A stretch of 64,000 nt of DNA from DATFFO01 sp963772815 (GCA_963772815.1 CAVYYV010000004.1:558001-622000), one strand, 5' to 3'. Numbered from the stretch's first letter, positions 8,726-18,126 are shown. The notes: generated by a model not told the origin, from the letters alone. Numbers and translations: made by a program.

Positions 8726-9760
8726 GTGCGGATCGGGCTGGTATGCCCCTATGACCTGGGTCGACCCGGCGGAGTCCAACAGCTATGCCTGGAGCTGAAG
8801 GACCGCATCGACCGGGCCGGCCACACAGCCGTCCTGGTCGGGCCTGGTCAGGGCTCCGGTTTCACATCTGTCGGCAAGGCCTTCGGGATCAGGGCCAATC
8901 GCTCGGTGGTGCCCCTGAGCCTGGGCCCGGGCTCGGTATCGGCCACACGCGCCGCCCTCGATGGCGTCGACGTCGTGCACGTCCACGAGCCGCTCATCCC
9001 CCTGGTGGGATGGGCCGGTCTGGGCAAAGGCGACATCCCGACCGTCGCCACATTCCACGCCGACCCGCCCGGCTGGGCCCGACTGGCCTACCGCTTCGGG
9101 GCGCCCCTGGTGCGATCCAGGCTGCGCCGCTGTGCACTCACAGCGCCCAGCGAGGTGGCGGCCTCGGCCCTCCCTCCGGGTTGGGGCCCGGTGACCATCG
9201 TCCCCAACGCAATCGACACCTCCGACTATGCCCGGCCGGTGCCGCGTCATCGCCACCGAGTCGTGTTCCTGGGCCGGGACGAGCGCCGCAAGGGCCTCGA
9301 TGTGCTTCTCGGGTCCTGGCCACAGGTGCGGCGGCTCCAGCCGTCGGCCGAGCTGGTCGTGATGGGAGCCGATCGGCCGGCCGTACCGCCCGGCGTCCAG
9401 TCCCTGGGCACTGTCGACGAGGACACCAAACGTGACATCCTCGCCTCGGCCCTGGTGTTCGCCGCACCGCATCTGGGGGGTGAGAGCTTCGGGATCGTGT
9501 TGGCGGAGGCGATGGCGGCGGGATGCGCGGTGGTCGCCTCCGATCTGGCCGCCTTCCGCCGGGTGTTGGACGGGACGGGCCTGCTGGTGGCGCCTGGAGA
9601 TCCGAATGCCCTTTCGGCGGCGATCGCCGGCCTCTTGGCCGATCCCGACCGTGCTTCTGCGATGGGTGCGGCGGGACAGGAGCGAGCGGTGCGGTACGAC
9701 TGGTCCTCGGTGGCGCGCCGTTATCTCGAGCTCTACGAATCTGTCGTTGCCGCCCACTGA
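8726..9760 (+). CDS. pimA: GT4 glycosyltransferase, phosphatidylinositol mannosyltransferase PimA
   Basis: A 344-residue GT-B glycosyltransferase of family GT4. The N-terminal domain begins with MRIGLVCPYDLGRPGGVQQ, an early PGGVQ acceptor-side motif typical of PimA. HVHEPLIPL is at about residue 90, then FLGRDERRKGLD, and the nucleotide-sugar E(x7)E region GESFGIVLAEAMAAG lies in the C-terminal domain. It is expected to move mannose from GDP-mannose to phosphatidylinositol on the inner face of the membrane. GTG 8726 lies three bases after the acyltransferase stop. Gene order pgsA-acyltransferase-pimA is the basis for the specific name. Confidence 0.9.
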   Translation: MRIGLVCPYDLGRPGGVQQLCLELKDRIDRAGHTAVLVGPGQGSGFTSVGKAFGIRANRSVVPLSLGPGSVSATRAALDGVDVVHVHEPLIPLVGWAGLGKGDIPTVATFHADPPGWARLAYRFGAPLVRSRLRRCALTAPSEVAASALPPGWGPVTIVPNAIDTSDYARPVPRHRHRVVFLGRDERRKGLDVLLGSWPQVRRLQPSAELVVMGADRPAVPPGVQSLGTVDEDTKRDILASALVFAAPHLGGESFGIVLAEAMAAGCAVVASDLAAFRRVLDGTGLLVAPGDPNALSAAIAGLLADPDRASAMGAAGQERAVRYDWSSVARRYLELYESVVAAH

Positions 9761-9789
9761 AGTACCATCGGGGGACGGAAGGAGTAATT

Positions 9790-10671
9790 GTGGAACGTGG
9801 AACCGAGCTCGTGAAGCGTGGCCTCGCCGAGATGCTCAAAGGCGGGGTGATCATGGACGTGGTGACCGCCGACCAGGCGCGAATCGCCGAGCAGGCGGGG
9901 GCCGTGGCGGTCATGGCCCTGGAGCGCGTCCCGGCCGACATCCGCAAGCAGGGCGGGGTGGCCCGCATGGCGGATCCCACCAAGGTCCAGGAGATCCAGG
10001 AGGCCGTGACCGTTCCCGTCATGGCCAAGGCCCGGATCGGCCACTTCCTGGAGGCCAGAGTGCTGGAAGCTCTGGGAGTGGATTACATCGACGAGTCCGA
10101 GGTGCTAACCCCCGCCGACGAGGACCACCACATCGACAAGTGGGGATTCACCACCCCGTTCGTGTGCGGTGCTCGCAACCTGGGAGAGGCGCTGCGCCGG
10201 ATCGGTGAAGGGGCGGCCATGATCCGTACCAAGGGAGAGGCGGGCACCGGAAATGTGGTCGAGGCAGTTCGCCACATGCGGACCATGAACAACCAGATCG
10301 CAGCCGTCTGTGGGCTGAGCGACGAACAGCTGATGTCGTCGGCCCGCGACCATCAAGCGCCGGTCGACCTGATCAGGGTCGTTCGATCCGAGGGCAGACT
10401 GCCGGTAGTCAACTTCGCGGCCGGCGGGATAGCCACCCCCTCTGACGCCGCCTTGATGATGGCACTCGGGTGCGACGGGGTATTCGTGGGCTCGGGGATC
10501 TTCAAGAGCTCGGATCCCGAATCTTACGCCAAGGCGATCGTCGAGGCCACGACCTACTGGGAGGACGCCGACAAGGTGGCCAAGGTTTCGACGGGTCTGG
10601 GCGAGGCGATGCCCGGCCTCGAGATCGACCAATTGTCCGACAGCGAGCGTCTCGCTACACGGGGCTGGTGA
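9790..10671 (+). CDS. pdxS: Pyridoxal 5'-phosphate synthase, PdxS subunit
   Basis: The synthase half of the ribose-5-phosphate-dependent vitamin B6 pathway, combining R5P, glyceraldehyde-3-phosphate and ammonia supplied by PdxT. It has 293 residues, the usual length. Visible hallmarks are GGVIMDVVTADQARIAE, the ADIRKQGGVARM loop, AKARIGHFLEA with a catalytic Lys, and IRTKGEAGTGN with the phosphate-binding Lys region. GTG 9790 has AAGGAG at about 9779-9784. TACCAT at 9763-9768 may be a -10 box. pdxT follows four bases later. Confidence 0.97.
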   Translation: MERGTELVKRGLAEMLKGGVIMDVVTADQARIAEQAGAVAVMALERVPADIRKQGGVARMADPTKVQEIQEAVTVPVMAKARIGHFLEARVLEALGVDYIDESEVLTPADEDHHIDKWGFTTPFVCGARNLGEALRRIGEGAAMIRTKGEAGTGNVVEAVRHMRTMNNQIAAVCGLSDEQLMSSARDHQAPVDLIRVVRSEGRLPVVNFAAGGIATPSDAALMMALGCDGVFVGSGIFKSSDPESYAKAIVEATTYWEDADKVAKVSTGLGEAMPGLEIDQLSDSERLATRGW

Positions 10672-10675
10672 GCTC

Positions 10676-11242
10676 GTGCCCCGGGTGGGTGTGCTGTCCC
10701 TCCAGGGCGATGTTCGCGAGCACGTGCGAGCTCTCGGTTCGGCGGGGGCCGAAGCGGTCCCGGTCAAGACTGCCGAGCAGTTCGAAGACGTCGATGCCCT
10801 GGTGATCCCGGGGGGAGAGTCGACCACCATCGGCAAGCTGGCCAGCCGATTCGGGCTGCTGGAGCCCATCAGGGTCGCCACCGCAGATGGGATGCCGGTC
10901 TTTGGCACGTGTGCCGGGATGATCTTCCTCGCCTCCTCCATCACCGAGGGATCCCAACCCCTCTTGGAGAGCCTCGACGTGGTCGTGCGCCGGAACGCCT
11001 TCGGACGCCAAAACGAGTCCTTCGAGGCAGACCTGGAAGTGGTCGGCTTCGATCACCCTTACCACGCGGTCTTCATCCGGGCACCCTGGGTGGAGAAGGT
11101 GGGAGCGGGAGTGGAGGTGCTGGCCGAGGTGGAGGGCCATCCGGTGCTGATTCGCCAGGACAGGATCCTGGCCAGCTCTTTTCACCCCGAATTGACCACC
11201 GATCCGAGGATCCACCGCATGTTTCTCGACCTGATCGACTGA
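10676..11242 (+). CDS. pdxT: Pyridoxal 5'-phosphate synthase, glutaminase PdxT subunit
   Basis: Releases ammonia from glutamine and passes it to PdxS. The 188-residue class I amidotransferase shows PGGESTTIGKL (Gly/Ser oxyanion and substrate region), the nucleophile Cys in FGTCAGMIF at about residue 80, and the His-Glu pair in FHPEL near the C-terminus. GTG 10676 gives MPRVGVLSLQGDVREH, the family's standard N-terminus. It is coupled to pdxS; yebC follows after 12 bases, so all three may share a transcript. Confidence 0.97.
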   Translation: MPRVGVLSLQGDVREHVRALGSAGAEAVPVKTAEQFEDVDALVIPGGESTTIGKLASRFGLLEPIRVATADGMPVFGTCAGMIFLASSITEGSQPLLESLDVVVRRNAFGRQNESFEADLEVVGFDHPYHAVFIRAPWVEKVGAGVEVLAEVEGHPVLIRQDRILASSFHPELTTDPRIHRMFLDLID

Positions 11243-11254
11243 TAGGGAGTTCCC

Positions 11255-12004
11255 ATGGCCGGACATTCGAAATGGGCCAACATCAAGCACCGCAAGGGCC
11301 GCCAGGATGCTGCCCGGGGCAAACTGTTCGCCAAGCTGGCCAAGGGCATCGAGGTGGCGGCCCGGGAAGGCGGCGGTGACCCCGCCTTCAATCCCACCCT
11401 CGCCACCGCGGTCGACAAAGCGAAGGCCGCCTCGATGCCCAACGACAACATCGACCGCGCCATCAAGCGCGGGACCGGCGAAGTGGAGGGGGCCGTATAC
11501 GAGGAGATGTGGTACGAGGGATACGGGCCGGGTGGTGTCGCCCTCTACGTCCAGATCCTCACCGACAACCGCAACCGGGCCGCCTCGGACGTTCGCTCAA
11601 CGTTCACACGCGGGGGCGGCAACCTGGGCGAGCCGGGCTCGGTGGCCTACCTGTTCGACCAGAGAGGGCTCCTGGTGGCCCAGGGCTCCGAGGAGGACGT
11701 GATGATGGCCGCCCTCGAAGCGGGAGCAGAAGACATCCGCGACGCCGGCGAGGACAACTTCGACGTGATCACGGACCCCTCTGACCTGCGTCGGGTCAAA
11801 GAGCAGATGACGGCGGCCGGAATCGCGATAGAGAGCGCCGATGTGACCCAGCTCCCCTCCGCCACCATCCCGGTCGGAGAGTCGGAGGCCAAGAAGCTCT
11901 TGCGACTGATCGACGCTCTCGATGATCTCGACGACGTCCAGGCCGTGTTCTCCAACTACGACATCGATGACGCGGTAATGGAGCAGGTGATGGCGGAAGC
12001 CTGA
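11255..12004 (+). CDS. yebC: YebC/PmpR family protein (TACO1 family)
   Basis: A 249-residue protein with the family's invariant opening MAGHSKWANIKHRKGRQDA and the MPNDNIDRAIKRGTGE helix. Members of this family are known either as DNA-binding regulators or as factors that relieve ribosome stalling at poly-proline-type sequences. Which role applies here cannot be told from sequence. It lies directly upstream of ruvCAB, the arrangement seen in many bacteria. Start ATG 11255 follows a TAGGGAG purine stretch. Confidence 0.95.
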   Translation: MAGHSKWANIKHRKGRQDAARGKLFAKLAKGIEVAAREGGGDPAFNPTLATAVDKAKAASMPNDNIDRAIKRGTGEVEGAVYEEMWYEGYGPGGVALYVQILTDNRNRAASDVRSTFTRGGGNLGEPGSVAYLFDQRGLLVAQGSEEDVMMAALEAGAEDIRDAGEDNFDVITDPSDLRRVKEQMTAAGIAIESADVTQLPSATIPVGESEAKKLLRLIDALDDLDDVQAVFSNYDIDDAVMEQVMAEA

Positions 12005-12128
12005 AGTGGGCCATGAGGCATCCCCCAGACGGCACATGGTGCGAGCGCGGCCGGTGCCTCGCCACCGCGGAGCGCCCACCGACAGATCCACGAACCTGTC
12101 GCGTCGCCCCGTTATGCTCCCAGAACAC

Positions 12129-12614
12129 ATGTTCGTACTCGGCATCGACCCCGGCCTGACCACGACCGGATACGGAGTGGTCCGGGCTGCCCACAGCCCG
12201 GTGGCGGTGGCCGCAGGGGTGGTGCGCACCGACTCCGGTCAGCCCCTCGGTGCGCGGCTATCGGTTCTCTACGACGGCCTGCGCCAGATCATCCACGAGC
12301 ACTCACCCTCGCAGATGGCCATCGAAACGGTCTTCACCAACCGCAACCTGCAGACGGCGATATCCGTGGGCCGGGCATCGGGCGTCGCCATCCTGGCCGG
12401 AGCTGAGGCGGGCATGGCCATCGCCGAGTACGCGCCGACGGCCATCAAGGCGGCCGTGACCGGCGACGGTGCTGCCGACAAGGCCGCCGTGGCGTCGATG
12501 GTCGCCCGGCTGCTCAATCTTCAGGAGCCTCCGGGCCCGGCCGACGCCGCCGATGCCCTGGCCGTCGCTCTGTGCCATCTGCGCTCCGCCGCCCTGGCCG
12601 AGAGGGCGCGATGA
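12129..12614 (+). CDS. ruvC: Crossover junction endodeoxyribonuclease RuvC
   Basis: Cuts Holliday junctions in complex with RuvAB. The 161-residue RNase H-fold protein keeps the acidic residues: Asp in VLGIDPGLTTTGYG, Glu in AIETVF and the C-terminal DAADALAVAL pair. The K residue cluster AVTGDGAADKAAV is also present. ATG 12129 places GIDPG near the N-terminus as in the family; ATG 12114 would add five residues. The 124-base gap from yebC contains TATGCT at 12113-12118, a possible -10. The ruvC stop overlaps the ruvA ATG (ATGA). Confidence 0.95.
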   Translation: MFVLGIDPGLTTTGYGVVRAAHSPVAVAAGVVRTDSGQPLGARLSVLYDGLRQIIHEHSPSQMAIETVFTNRNLQTAISVGRASGVAILAGAEAGMAIAEYAPTAIKAAVTGDGAADKAAVASMVARLLNLQEPPGPADAADALAVALCHLRSAALAERAR

Positions 12615-13189
12615 TCTCTCGTTTGCGCGGCCTCCTGGTTGCCATCACCCCTGACGGCGTCGTCGTCGAGGTCGCGGGAGTCGGCTACCAGATCGCCATG
12701 ACCCCTCAGGCGGTGAGCGGCCTGGCCGGGATCGGCGATGAAGTCGTGGTGCACACCCATCTTCAGGTGAGGGAGGACGCCATGGCCCTGTACGGGTTCG
12801 CCAATGCCGCCGACCGGGACCTGTTCCGGGTGCTGATCTCGGCGAGCGGCGTGGGCCCCAAGGTGGGGATGGCTCTACTCGCCACCCTGCGACCCGACCA
12901 GCTCCGTCGCGCGGTGGCGACCGAAGACGTGGCCGCCTTGTGCGCCGCACCCGGTGTGGGCAAACGATCCGCGCAGAAGATCATCCTCGAGCTTCGTCCC
13001 AAGCTGGCCGACGCCGAGGCCGACATGGTGACCGGCTCCGACCAGTCCCAGGTCCGACAGGCCCTGGAGAACCTGGGCTATAGCCATGAGGAGATAACCG
13101 AGGTGCTGGCGGACGTCGACCCGGATATGAGCGCCTCCGACCAGCTCAAAGCAGCTCTGCGAGCCCTGGGACAGGCCCGCCGTGCGTGA
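12611..13189 (+). CDS. ruvA: Holliday junction branch migration protein RuvA
   Basis: Tetrameric junction-binding subunit that loads RuvB. The 192-residue product has the OB-fold domain (1-65, MISRLRGLLVAITPDGVVVEV), two helix-hairpin-helix motifs including LISASGVGPKVGMALLA and LCAAPGVGKRSAQKII, and the RuvB-binding C-terminal three-helix domain after a flexible linker. The start overlaps the ruvC stop, and its own stop region overlaps the ruvB GTG. Confidence 0.96.
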   Translation: MISRLRGLLVAITPDGVVVEVAGVGYQIAMTPQAVSGLAGIGDEVVVHTHLQVREDAMALYGFANAADRDLFRVLISASGVGPKVGMALLATLRPDQLRRAVATEDVAALCAAPGVGKRSAQKIILELRPKLADAEADMVTGSDQSQVRQALENLGYSHEEITEVLADVDPDMSASDQLKAALRALGQARRA

Positions 13190-14190
13190 GGACAGCCTCC
13201 TCAGCCCCGCCGCCTCCGATGAGGTGGAGGCAGGCCTCCGCCCCCATACGCTGGAGGACTTCATCGGCCAGGAGAAGGTCAAAGAGCGGATGTGGATATC
13301 GATCGACGCCGCCCGAGCCGAGAGCCGTTCGCTGGATCACATCCTCCTTTCGGGGCCGCCCGGTCTCGGAAAGACGACCCTGGCGGGGATAGTTGCCGGC
13401 GAGATGGGAAGCGCCATCCGAATCACATCGGGCCCGGCGCTGGAAAGACCCGGGGACCTCGCCGCCATCCTCTCCAACCTGGAGCCGGGCGACGTCTTCT
13501 TCATCGACGAGATCCACCGCCTGTCCCGCACGGTGGAAGAGGTTCTCTACTCGGCTATGGAGGACTTCGCGATCGACATCGTGCTCGGCAAGGGCCCCAC
13601 CGCCCAGTCGATACGGCTCGACCTTCCTCGCTTCACGCTCGTCGGCGCCACGACGCGGCAAAGGCACCGTCACCGCCCCACTCCGAGACCGGTTCGGCAT
13701 CGAGGAGAAGCTGGACTACTACCTCGACGAGGAGCTGGCACAGATCGTGCTCAGGTCGGCGGCAATCCTTGGTGTCGACATCGACCTGGCCGCTGCCCAT
13801 GAGATCGCTCGCCGGAGCCGCTCCACACCTCGAATCGCCAACCGTCTCCTGGCCCGGGTTCGCGACTACGCCGTGGCCCGCGCCGACGGGCGAGTGACCT
13901 CTCAGGTAGCCGACATCGCCCTGGCAGTGTTCGAAGTGGATTCGTTGGGCCTGGACAAGGTGGACCGGGCCATCCTCGAAGCCGTGATCCTCAAGTTCTC
14001 CGGGGGCCCGGTGGGGCTGGGGACCCTGGCCATTGCCGTGGGTGAAGAGCCCGAGACCGTGGAGGATGCCTATGAGCCTTTCCTACTTCAGATCGGCCTG
14101 ATCCACCGCACCCCCCGAGGCCGTACCGCCACCGACCTGGCCTACCGCCATCTCGGGATAGACAAGCCGGGGCAGTCGAGCCTCCTTTGA
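13182..14190 (+). CDS. ruvB: Holliday junction DNA helicase RuvB (interrupted by a +1 frameshift)
   Basis: AAA+ motor of branch migration. The first part (from GTG 13182) carries the Walker A motif GPPGLGKTTLAG, Walker B FIDEIHRLS and LVGATTR. Immediately after ATTR the frame breaks, and the sequence continues in the +1 frame as KGTVTAPLRDRFG through the winged-helix C-terminus, ending at 14190. Removing one base at about 13656-13659 (CGCGGCAAAG) restores an intact protein of about 335 residues whose spacing matches RuvB exactly. All motifs on both sides are conserved, so a sequencing or assembly error is more likely than a true mutation. The frame is written here as one gene. Confidence 0.9.
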
Positions 14191-14246
14191 CCGTCGACCA
14201 GCGGAGGTGGGGCCGCCCCTGCTCGGGGTCTAACCTCTCAGTTCCC

Positions 14247-15260
14247 GTGCTGACCTCTGAGTTCAGATATGAGCTCCCCGAGTCGGCGATAGCCCAGACT
14301 CCGGCCAACCCGCGTGATTCTGCCCGACTGCTGGGGGCCCGCCGGCTGACCGATCATCTGTTTCGAGATCTACCCGACCTGCTGAATCCGGGGGACCTGG
14401 TGGTGGTCAATGAAACCCGGGTTCGAGCCGCCCGGATCCATGGCCGCAAGCATCCCGGCGGGGGGGCGGTGGAGGTGCTGCTTCTCACCCCCGAGCCCGG
14501 GGGAACCTGGCAGGCGCTGATTCGGCCGTCACGGAGGATCAGGCCCGACGTTGAGATTCGCGCCGGCGACCTGCGGATGACCGTGCTCACTCCACCCGCC
14601 GGGGGGCTGGCCCGGATCAGCCTGGAGGCATCCGACGAGATCGAGGCCGCCATCGAGCGCGTGGGGGAGGTCCCGCTCCCGCCGTATATCACGACAGAGC
14701 TGGCCGACCCTGCCCGGTATCAGACCATGTTCGCGGAAACCATCGGCTCTGCCGCCGCTCCCACTGCCGGCCTCCATTTCACACCCGACGTGGTGGAAGC
14801 CCTCCAGCGACGGCAGATCGAGTTGGCCAGGGTGGAGTTGCGGGTCGGAATGGACACTTTTCGCCCCATCTCGACTGATCGGGTCGAGGACCATGCCATG
14901 CACTCGGAGTGGGTTCGGATCCCCGTGGAGACGGCTCAGGCCCTCGCCGCCACCCGGGCCCGAGGCGGGGCTGTAGTAGCCATCGGAACCACGGTGGTGC
15001 GCACCCTGGAATCACGCAGCACCGGCGAGGGGGTCGAGCCCGGGTCGGGGGACACGGACCTCTTCATACGCCCCGGATACGACTGGGGCGTGGTCGATCG
15101 GCTGATCACCAACTTCCACATGCCGGGCTCCACCCTGACCGTGCTGGTGGCGGCCTTCATGGGGCCCTCGTGGCGCACGGCCTATCGAACTGCCCTGGAA
15201 CGGGGATATCGCTTTCTCAGCTTCGGAGACGCCATGCTGGCCGACCGGGCGGGCACATGA
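14247..15260 (+). CDS. queA: S-adenosylmethionine:tRNA ribosyltransferase-isomerase
   Basis: Adds the cyclopentene moiety from SAM to preQ1-modified tRNA, the penultimate step of queuosine synthesis. The 337-residue product begins FRYELPESAIAQTPANPRDSARLL, the family's N-terminus, and holds GDLVVVNETRV, a GSAAAPTAGLHFT segment and ITNFHMPGSTL. GTG 14247 is chosen because it puts FxYELP six residues in; upstream in-frame codons add unconserved sequence. TAACCT at 14231-14236 may be a -10 for a very short leader. It overlaps tgt by four bases. This queA-tgt pair is inserted between ruvB and yajC relative to the mycobacterial order. Confidence 0.95.
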   Translation: MLTSEFRYELPESAIAQTPANPRDSARLLGARRLTDHLFRDLPDLLNPGDLVVVNETRVRAARIHGRKHPGGGAVEVLLLTPEPGGTWQALIRPSRRIRPDVEIRAGDLRMTVLTPPAGGLARISLEASDEIEAAIERVGEVPLPPYITTELADPARYQTMFAETIGSAAAPTAGLHFTPDVVEALQRRQIELARVELRVGMDTFRPISTDRVEDHAMHSEWVRIPVETAQALAATRARGGAVVAIGTTVVRTLESRSTGEGVEPGSGDTDLFIRPGYDWGVVDRLITNFHMPGSTLTVLVAAFMGPSWRTAYRTALERGYRFLSFGDAMLADRAGT

Positions 15261-16370
15261 CGCACGCCGCCAGCTTGGAGCTCACAGCCCAGGATGGAAG
15301 GGCTCGCCGAGGGGTTCTCAGCCTTACCAGCGGAGAGGTGTCCACACCCGGATTCATGCCCGTCGGCACCCGGGCATCGGTCAAGACGCTCGACAGCCAC
15401 GACCTGGCAAGGGTGGGTGCGGAGATGGTGCTGGCCAACACCTACCACCTGATGCTTCGGCCCGGTGCCGAGCTGATCCAGCGCATGGGTGGAATCCATC
15501 GCTTCATGAGCTGGCCAGGACCGGTCCTCACCGACTCCGGCGGGTACCAGATCTTCTCCCTCGATCCTGAGATCACCGAGGAGGGCGCCGTGTTTCGGTC
15601 CACCTACGACGGTGCCCAGGTGGAGTTGACCCCTGAAGAGGCCGTCACCACCCAGCAGATGCTGGGCCCCGACATTGCCATGGTGCTCGACATCTGCGTG
15701 GGTTTGCCGGCACCGCGTTCGGTGGTAGCGGAGGCGATGGAGAGGACCGTGCGTTGGGCGGAACGGGCCTTGCGAGCCCATAGTCGGGCGGACCAAGCCT
15801 TGTTCGGGATCATCCAGGGAGGCACCGATGCCGACCTCCGCGCCGAGTCCGCCCAGAGGACCGCCGCGCGTCGGGTTCTCCGGGTTCGGGGTGGGAGGCC
15901 TGTCGGTCGGCGAGTCGGACGAGGAGCGCCGGGCGGCTCTCGACGCCGCGCTTCCGCATTTGCCCGCCGACAAGGTGCGTTACGTCATGGGACTGGGCGA
16001 CCCGGAAGGCGTTCTCTCGGCGGTGGCCCAGGGTGCCGACCTCTTCGACTGCGTTTGGCCGACCCGGCTGGCCCGACACGGCCGGGTACTGACCGCCGAC
16101 GGTGACTACAACCTGCGCCGGGCCCGATTTGCGGCCGACGAAGCCCCGCTTCACCCCGAGTGCCGGTGCCAGACCTGCGCCACCTACAACCGGGCATATC
16201 TTCGGCATCTGGTCATGACCGGGGAACTGTCGGTGCTTCGGCTCTTGACCCTCCACAACCTCACCTACACGCTCGACCTGATGACGGAAGTGCGGGAGGC
16301 CATATCGAGGGGCGACTTCGGGGCCTTCGCGGCGGCCACCGTGAAGCGACGGAGCCGGGACGATTGGTGA
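15257..16370 (+). CDS. tgt: tRNA-guanine transglycosylase (interrupted by a +1 frameshift)
   Basis: Exchanges guanine-34 for preQ1 in tRNAs with GUN anticodons. From ATG 15257 the N-terminal part shows PVGTRASVK, NTYHLMLRPG, the nucleophile region LTDSGGYQIFSL and FGIIQGGTDADLR. The reading frame then breaks after ESAQRTAA, and the rest continues in the +1 frame as VGFSGFGVGGLSVGE, DCVWPTRLARHG and the zinc site CRCQTC...H. Deleting one base within 15866-15870 (CGCGCG run) restores about 370 residues at normal length. Both halves are fully conserved, which favours an indel error. It is translationally coupled to queA. Confidence 0.9.
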
Positions 16371-16393
16371 CACGGTCACGGTGCTTCTAACCT
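16364..16393 (+). promoter_or_regulatory. Candidate promoter for yajC-secD-secF
   Basis: TTGGTG at 16364-16369 (overlapping the tgt stop) and TAACCT at 16388-16393 are separated by 18 bases, a reasonable housekeeping-type spacing. A transcript starting near 16400 would carry the GAGAGG Shine-Dalgarno before the yajC GTG at 16422. The -35 is only a partial match. Confidence 0.35.
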
Positions 16394-16421
16394 CGTGCTG
16401 TTCAAACCCCCCGAGAGGTAA

Positions 16422-16742
16422 GTGTTGACCCTGTTGGTGATCGCCCAGCAAGCGACCGGAAGCGGCGCCGGATCCCTCATATTCCTGGTGCTGATGGTGG
16501 CGGTTTTCTGGTTCCTGATAATCCGCCCCCAACGGAACCGGCAGAAGAAGCAGCGCCAACTGGCCGAATCGGTTCAGGTCGGAGACGACGTCACCACCAT
16601 CGGGGGCTTGAAGGGACGCGTGACCCGAATCGACGACGACGACGTCGTCCTCGACATCGAACAGGGCCGGATCAGGGTCTCGCGGCGGGCTATTTCGAGC
16701 CGCGTGGGGGATACAGAAACAGAGGACTCCGAGAGCGAGTGA
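16422..16742 (+). CDS. yajC: Preprotein translocase subunit YajC
   Basis: A 106-residue accessory subunit of the SecDF complex. One transmembrane helix (about 17-37) is followed by IIRPQRNRQKKQRQ, the signature of the family, and a small basic and acidic cytoplasmic domain with GDDVTTIGGLKGRV. GTG 16422 has GAGAGG about eight bases upstream. It is followed by secD after four bases, giving the usual yajC-secD-secF order. Confidence 0.95.
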   Translation: MLTLLVIAQQATGSGAGSLIFLVLMVAVFWFLIIRPQRNRQKKQRQLAESVQVGDDVTTIGGLKGRVTRIDDDDVVLDIEQGRIRVSRRAISSRVGDTETEDSESE

Positions 16743-16746
16743 CTCC

Positions 16747-18126
16747 GTGCGGCGACGCCTGATCGGCCTGTTGATCGTCTTCGTAATCGCCTGGGGAGGG
16801 CTGGCGGCGACGTTCCTGAGCGGCATCACACCCAAACTGGGTCTCGACCTCCAGGGTGGCGTCTCTGTCGTTCTCACTGCTCCACAAGGGACCGATCCCA
16901 AGCTGATCGACGTGGCGGTGGAGGTGATGAGGCGTCGGATCGAGGACTTCGGCGGCGTCCAGGAGCCCGAGATCGCCGTGACAGGGGGTAACACCGTCCA
17001 GGTCCAGCTACCCGGAGTGGAGTCGAGACAACGGGCCATCGATGCGGTGGGCCGGACCGGCAAGCTCTCCTTCCATCCCGTTCTGACGGACGCCAGCGAC
17101 ACGGCCGACAATGCCTGCTCGAACACAGACCAGCCCTCTGATCAGGGCATCGCCACGGTTCAACCGGCCGATCCCCAAAAGGACGTCCCGCTGGTGCTGG
17201 GCAAGCAATGCCTGGCAGGTGAGGACGTCGCCGACTCGATCCCGGTGTTCAACACCCAGACCAGTTCCTGGGTGGTGCAACTCGACCTGGCCGGCTCGGG
17301 CTCCCAGGCCTTCGCCGATTTGACCGCCCATGCCGCGGGGTTCCCGGTCGGGGACCCGCGCCGTCAAATCGCCATCGTCCTCGACGACAAGATCGTGACC
17401 GCACCACCCGTCGCCGCCGACGTCTCACCCGCAACCGGCATCAGTGGTGGGAGCGCCATCATCACGCTGGGCAGCACCAAGGATGCCGAGCAAGAGGCCA
17501 AAGACACGGCCGTGGTCCTGCGCTACGGGTCCTTACCCGTCTCATTTCAGCGCTCCCAGGTGGTGACCGTTTCCGGGACCCTGGGTTCCGACTCGCTCCG
17601 ATCCGGCATCATCGCCGGCCTGATCGGGCTGGTCCTGGTGGCCGGCGTCCTGTTGGCCATGTACCGGTCGCTGGGAATCGTGGCGATCGTCGGGTTGACC
17701 GTGTTCGGATCGCTGCTCATCACGATCTTCTCCCTGCTGGGCGCCGTTCAGGGCCTAACGCTCACCCTGGCCGGCGTGACCGGCATCATCGTCTCCGTCG
17801 GCATCACGGCAGACAGCTACATCGTCCACTTCGAGGCGGTCAAAGAGGAGATCCGCAATGGAACCGACGTCCAGGAGGCGGCGGAGTTGGGATTCAAGAG
17901 GGCCTGGCGGACCATTCTCACCGCCGACACGGTCAGCCTCATCGCTGCGACCCTGCTCTGGTTCCTCGCCGTTGGCGCCGTCAAGGGCTTCGCTCTGGCC
18001 CTGGGTATCGCCACCGTGCTGGACATCGTGATCGTCCGCACCTACGAACGGCGAGCCGTGGCGGTCCTGGCCGGCACCCGTCTCGGTGAGGGTGGGTCCT
18101 TCTCCATGACGGGGGCAGCGAGATGA
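16747..18126 (+). CDS. secD: Protein translocase subunit SecD
   Basis: Proton-motive-force-driven helper of Sec export. The 459-residue protein has the first membrane helix (about 5-25), the periplasmic P1 domain starting with GLDLQGGVSVVL, an insertion rich in Asp/Pro, and the C-terminal helices of the RND-type fold (about 280-445) with GITADSYIVHFE matching the family's conserved D-x-x-I/V-x-x-E region. GTG 16747 starts four bases after yajC. Its stop overlaps the secF ATG by four bases. Confidence 0.96.
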   Translation: MRRRLIGLLIVFVIAWGGLAATFLSGITPKLGLDLQGGVSVVLTAPQGTDPKLIDVAVEVMRRRIEDFGGVQEPEIAVTGGNTVQVQLPGVESRQRAIDAVGRTGKLSFHPVLTDASDTADNACSNTDQPSDQGIATVQPADPQKDVPLVLGKQCLAGEDVADSIPVFNTQTSSWVVQLDLAGSGSQAFADLTAHAAGFPVGDPRRQIAIVLDDKIVTAPPVAADVSPATGISGGSAIITLGSTKDAEQEAKDTAVVLRYGSLPVSFQRSQVVTVSGTLGSDSLRSGIIAGLIGLVLVAGVLLAMYRSLGIVAIVGLTVFGSLLITIFSLLGAVQGLTLTLAGVTGIIVSVGITADSYIVHFEAVKEEIRNGTDVQEAAELGFKRAWRTILTADTVSLIAATLLWFLAVGAVKGFALALGIATVLDIVIVRTYERRAVAVLAGTRLGEGGSFSMTGAAR

